DNA from: Bacillus methanolicus
GTDB lineage: Bacteria; Bacillota; Bacilli; Bacillales; Cytobacillaceae
DNA length: 64,000 bases
Assembly (NCBI RefSeq): GCF_008764295.1
Contig: NZ_VTQX01000008.1
Span: forward strand, 62,001 to 126,000
Direction: 5' to 3'
The position numbers and the translations under genes were made by a program. Below the pieces are notes generated by a model. The model did no database searches. It was not told the origin of the DNA and saw only the letters and a program-made list of their open reading frames with translations. Below are positions 61,058-64,000 of the stretch, piece by piece. Every line of letters starts with the position of its first letter. The first letter of the stretch is position 1.

Positions 61058-61513
61058 TTAAAGTTTTTTATTTTGTATCTCATCAAACCACTCATCAGCA
61101 ATCTGACGAGCAGTTTTAGTCTCATGATTAGTATAAACTAAATCATACTTGTATTCAGCTTTGAATTTGCCACTCTTAACATCATATATTAACTTCATTT
61201 CAGTAGGCATGTCTTTTTCATAATCCAAACATAATTCTTTAATTTTTTCAATATCTTCATTTAAAATATCTAATACCATAAACTGGCGTTCCGAAGATAC
61301 ATTGTATCTTTCATCCCCATTCGCCAATGCATCATTCACTTTATGAGGCTTCACATACTTATTATTAATTAAATAAAAAAACTTGCTCGATATAACACTT
61401 TCCTCACACGAAGCGTAAACATATACTTTATCCGCTCTCTCTTCTATATACTCCATACATATGGATATCATATCAGCTTGCAATTCACTAAATCTATCTT
61501 CAAAAGTATTCAT
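61058..61513 (-). CDS. YezG-like immunity protein (DUF600)
   Basis: This 151-residue protein has the family layout: NTFEDRFSELQADMISICME, YIEERADKVYVYASCEESVI, SSERQFMVLDILNEDIEKIK, DMPTEMKLIYDVKSGKFKAE and YDLVYTNHETKTARQIADEW. YezG neutralises the LXG nuclease toxin YeeF in B. subtilis. Here it lies 19 bases after a toxin whose C-terminal domain is also a YeeF-type nuclease, so they are cognate by position and type. The frame is intact even though the toxin is truncated. Confidence 0.88.
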   Translation of the reverse strand: MNTFEDRFSELQADMISICMEYIEERADKVYVYASCEESVISSKFFYLINNKYVKPHKVNDALANGDERYNVSSERQFMVLDILNEDIEKIKELCLDYEKDMPTEMKLIYDVKSGKFKAEYKYDLVYTNHETKTARQIADEWFDEIQNKKL

Positions 61514-61532
61514 TTAGTTTTCACTCCTCAGA

Positions 61533-62978
61533 TTAGTTTAAAAGGACTTCAGAGAACAACTCACCATCAATTGTGTATTTTACTATGAATTTTTCCGGCC
61601 TTACATTATTCCCAGAGTATATTACTTCTAGATTAATTGTTACTTCTTTTGGAGGGGTTTCCTTTAAAGCTGCAGCCCATTCATCTTCAATTTTCTTATA
61701 TTGCTTCAAATTAACCTCAGACAATTGTGAAACCAAATTATCAATTTTAGGTGAGCCTCCAAACCTATCGCCTGCCAAATGTCCGGCGTGGTCCTGACCT
61801 TTTATTTTACCAGGTGTATTTTTACTGTGTGACAGTCTATCTGTTCTCGTTGTTAATTGTAAATTTTCTGTTTCGAACTTTACAATCCTACCTGCACTAT
61901 CTGTTTCATAGAAGTAGTTATACTCTCCAGTTTTATACCTAATATCAGGCTTTAATCGATTTTTCCTTCCGTTTGTATACTGTTCTCCTCTTCCCACTAA
62001 TGTTTTAACATCACTTTCCCTAGCTGAACGATTCCCCGCACCCTTCCCAACCCCATCCTTCACCTTCTGCGCAAAGTTCATGACGGAGTTCTTGGCACTG
62101 TTGACGGCATCGCCGATGGTGGCTTGTGGCATTTTGGCGCCGCCGGCCATCGCGAATTGCGGGGTTGGGAGCGGCGTGTCGGCAATTTTCTTCATCAGTC
62201 CTGCGGCCGTGTTGCGAAGGCTGTTAAAGCCTTGTTTCACTTTGGCCAGAACCGCTTTACCCGTTTCCATCACTTTATCTGGGTTGAGGACATGCTTGAT
62301 CTTATCGAGCTGCTTGCCGCCCCATTTGAATACTTTGACTCCGCCTTTGGCGATCGGACCGCCAAAGATGGCAGCTAAGAGGACGCCTCGTTCGAGATGG
62401 CCGATGTCTCTGCCCGTAATAAAGTCTTTGCCAGTCATTGCTTCGATTCCCGATTTAATGTTGGAAATGCCGGGAATGAAATCTAATCCACCCGATAGCC
62501 AGCCTCTCCAATTCGCTTCCGTTTCATGTACAGAATCGTTAGCGGTTGCGGCTGGATTAGTCGTTAGTCCTTGTTCTTCCAGATTGGATTGAACGGAAGA
62601 AAGGCTGTAGGACAGGAATCGCTCGAGATTCGGGATGGGCAATATGCTTAGTTTTAGCGCCAGTTGACTTGGACGGTATTGCGATAAAACGAGTTCTCTT
62701 CTTTGGAAGAGGGTGCTGATTTCTTGGATCGTGCGATGTAATGTATGTAAGTCTTGGCTGATTGCTTCCAAGCTGTACGAGCCTTGACGGTCGAATTCGT
62801 GAAGTCGTTCGAGCGTTTCTTGTTCATGCTGTTCCGCCGTTTTCACCTGCTGGACAAAGGCGCTGTCGTTCAGTCTTGGCAAGGCGACGATATTGCTGAC
62901 CGAATCCATAATGCTGTTGCCTTCTGCCGTTAGCTCTCTTGTGATCGTTTCGGCTTGCTTTAAGCCTTGTTCGACATC
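61533..62978 (-). pseudogene. N-terminally truncated LXG toxin with nuclease C-terminus
   Basis: The open frame starts at 62978 (DVEQGLKQAETITREL), which corresponds to about residue 105 of normal LXG proteins. It continues MDSVSNIVALPRLNDSAFVQ, a pretoxin-like hydrophobic middle (GLDFIPGISNIKSGIEAMTG) and a C-terminal DNA/RNA non-specific endonuclease domain (GQDHAGHLAGDRFGGSPKID, NLVSQLSEVNLKQYKKIEDE). The first usable ATG is at 62907-62909, giving 458 residues. The LXG N-terminal helices needed for type VII secretion are missing, so this is an orphan toxin module or pseudogene. GC content drops at about 62040, where the toxic domain begins. Confidence 0.8.
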
Positions 62979-63039
62979 CTATGAATTTCAGTAAAGCATC
63001 ATTCATGTTATCCAGAGCATAAATATATCATTAATAAAC

Positions 63040-63072
63040 AAAAAACACCTGTTACCTAATAGCAATCAAGTG
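63040..63072 (-). terminator. Terminator-like hairpin abutting the toxin breakpoint
   Basis: CACCTG (63046-63051) pairs with CAAGTG (63067-63072) with one G-T pair; on the minus strand six T follow. The loop carries TTGCTATTAGGTAA, resembling the other immunity-cassette terminators. It probably ended a gene lost when the region recombined. Confidence 0.55.
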
Positions 63073-63161
63073 CTTTATAGTTAGCTACATAAAAAACTTT
63101 ATTAGATTAAAAATGCATCTCGCCTAATTATATGCAATCTTTTATAAACAAAATCTCATTA

Positions 63162-63198
63162 CAAGAACTCTTGGTGGTATTACTATCAAGAGTTCTTG
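63162..63198 (+). terminator. Inverted repeat followed by a T-rich tract (plus strand)
   Basis: CAAGAACTCTTG (63162-63173) pairs with CAAGAGTTCTTG (63187-63198), then ATTTTCTTT. It looks like a plus-strand terminator, but no plus-strand gene was found before it. Confidence 0.5.
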
Positions 63199-63640
63199 AT
63201 TTTCTTTAATCTCATTTATAATATCTTAAAAATCTTCTTCCCATGCTTCTTTGTGATAAAAACTCATAAAAAATCTCTGCCGTATTGTAGTCATCAAGTC
63301 CTCCTACCTTGTAAAAGGTTATCTCGCCTATTTATCGTACTTCTCACAAAATCGAAATATACAATACTCCATGATGGTACTACCTTCATGAGCTCTGAAT
63401 TTCATTTAAGCATTGTTTATGTTGCTCACACATCTTTCCTTTTTATTACTAACTTTATGTGTTTGTATGTTGCCCCTTTAGCTTTACTTGCTTTGTCATT
63501 CTCGTATGCAAATATAAACCAAGCAGTAAGTGTGGTTGTATTTTTTTATATGTCACTGCAACTATTCTCGTAAGTTTGCTAACCATCATGAGTTTTTGAT
63601 TCAAAAGTGATATTATTTTAACCATAAAGGTCTTAAAGTC

Positions 63641-63673
63641 AAAAAACCTTGAAGGCATATTAGCCAATCAAGG
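63641..63673 (-). terminator. Terminator after the SUKH-like fragment
   Basis: CCTTGA (63647-63652) with TCAAGG (63668-63673); the inner bases GGC...GCC also pair. On the minus strand six T follow. Closely similar to the hairpin at 60965-60997. Confidence 0.78.
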
Positions 63674-63711
63674 TTTTAAGTTTCTCTTAATTAACTTTAA
63701 TTGGACCATAA

Positions 63712-64000
63712 TTAATAATTAAAATATGCCTTCAAGAAATCAAAAAACGATGACCAACTTTCCTTTAACTCACCTTTAATAAGTAGTTCATCTCCACCCT
63801 CAAAATTAACTATATAAACTTTATCTGTTACAGTATCCAGTCTAATACAGCATTTGCTGACATCTCACTTGAAACCAGATATTGCTTCGGAAAACCATGT
63901 TCTTTTCTAGAAATGAGTGTGTATGATTCAATATTGTTTTCTTCATCTGCTATATCTAGTAATTCAAAGGGTACATGCTCTTCCCAAAAAGGTCCTGCAT
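63712..64000 (-). pseudogene. Frameshifted SUKH (SMI1/KNR4)-like immunity fragment
   Basis: From the right edge one frame reads AGPFWEEHVPFELLDIADEE, YTLISRKEHGFPKQYLVSSE, ending at a TAA after about 70 codons. In another frame, starting around CCIRLDTVTDKVYIVNFEGG, the text continues DELLIKGELKESWSSFFDFL to a stop at 63712-63714. Together they match the C-terminal half of a SUKH immunity protein. A one-base loss near the AAA at about 63858 would explain the break. The start lies outside the window. Confidence 0.65.

Larger units (their letters stand above)
62979..63640. other. AT-rich remnant region upstream of the truncated toxin
   Basis: No intact gene is supported. On the minus strand a short open segment around 63205-63320 (FYKVGGLDDYNTAEIFYEFL, SQRSMGRRFLRYY) reads like a piece of a real protein but is bounded by stops. 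Plus-strand frames lack ribosome sites. Two hairpins are annotated separately. Confidence 0.4.

Noticed and set aside
62080-62592. 170-codon plus-strand frame
   Set aside because: Antisense to the GC-richer part of the LXG toxin, whose frame is supported by recognisable LXG text.
63196-63573. 125-codon plus-strand frame, hydrophobic product
   Set aside because: No ribosome site, AT-rich low-complexity composition, and remnant minus-strand coding text overlaps it.

Overview
The window looks like the late-flagellar and secretion/competence region of a low-to-moderate GC Bacillaceae chromosome. The order secA, hpf, fliT-fliS-fliD-flaG, hag, csrA-fliW-yviE, flgL-flgK-flgN-flgM, yvyF, comFC-comFA, degV follows the Bacillus subtilis order. 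GGAGG-type ribosome sites, SigD-type promoters and an Sda-like checkpoint protein agree with this. The species cannot be fixed from the sequence. Almost every gene is on the minus strand; the clear exception is a plus-strand lipoprotein/chemoreceptor pair.

Layout: 1-413 is the 5' end of secA. 1100-9025 is an accessory block: a small membrane protein, a SEC-C protein, a SigD-type operon of a BMP-family lipoprotein and a methyl-accepting chemotaxis protein, and a gamma-glutamyltransferase with a split chromate transporter. 9484-10038 is hpf. It is followed by a seven-copy 52-bp repeat array and an IS200-type element. 11670-14921 carries yjfB-like, fliT, fliS, fliD and flaG.

15008-40227 is a 25-kb glycosylation island inserted between flaG and hag. 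It holds pseudaminic-acid genes (pseC, pseI, pseG, pseF, pseH and pseB/SDR candidates), an acyl module (ACP, SDR, AMP-forming ligase, LuxE-like, LuxC-like), four family-2 glycosyltransferases, a polysaccharide pyruvyl-transferase-like protein, a nitroreductase fusion, an asparagine-synthetase-like protein, a giant Maf-like transferase and a UDP-glucose dehydrogenase. Read as a pathway, Pse enzymes make CMP-pseudaminate, the acyl and pyruvyl genes probably decorate the sugar, and Maf and the glycosyltransferases place glycans on flagellin. Two genes are broken in the given sequence: pseG has an in-frame TAG and the AMP ligase has a one-base frameshift.

40247-55484 is filament assembly: a SigD-driven unknown gene, hag with a CsrA-type leader, csrA, fliW, yviE, the flgMNKL operon, a yaaR-like gene, a second large flagellin with its own FliS, and a YlqH/YlqG-like pair in which the YlqG-like protein has grown to 1443 residues through tandem repeats. 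Seven SigD-like promoters were read by eye (upstream of the lipoprotein/MCP pair, flaG, the 195-residue gene, hag, flgM, fliS2 and the YlqG-like gene); all have exactly 15 bases between their two boxes.

55631-59612 holds yvyF, comFC, comFA and degV, with two phased short-word repeat arrays between them. 59928-60062 is a short sda-like gene. 60391-64000 is an LXG polymorphic-toxin immunity region in decay: a degraded Imm70-like gene, an intact YezG-like immunity gene, an N-terminally truncated LXG nuclease toxin and a frameshifted SUKH-like fragment, separated by similar terminator hairpins. All functional names come from reading the sequence by eye, with no database search.
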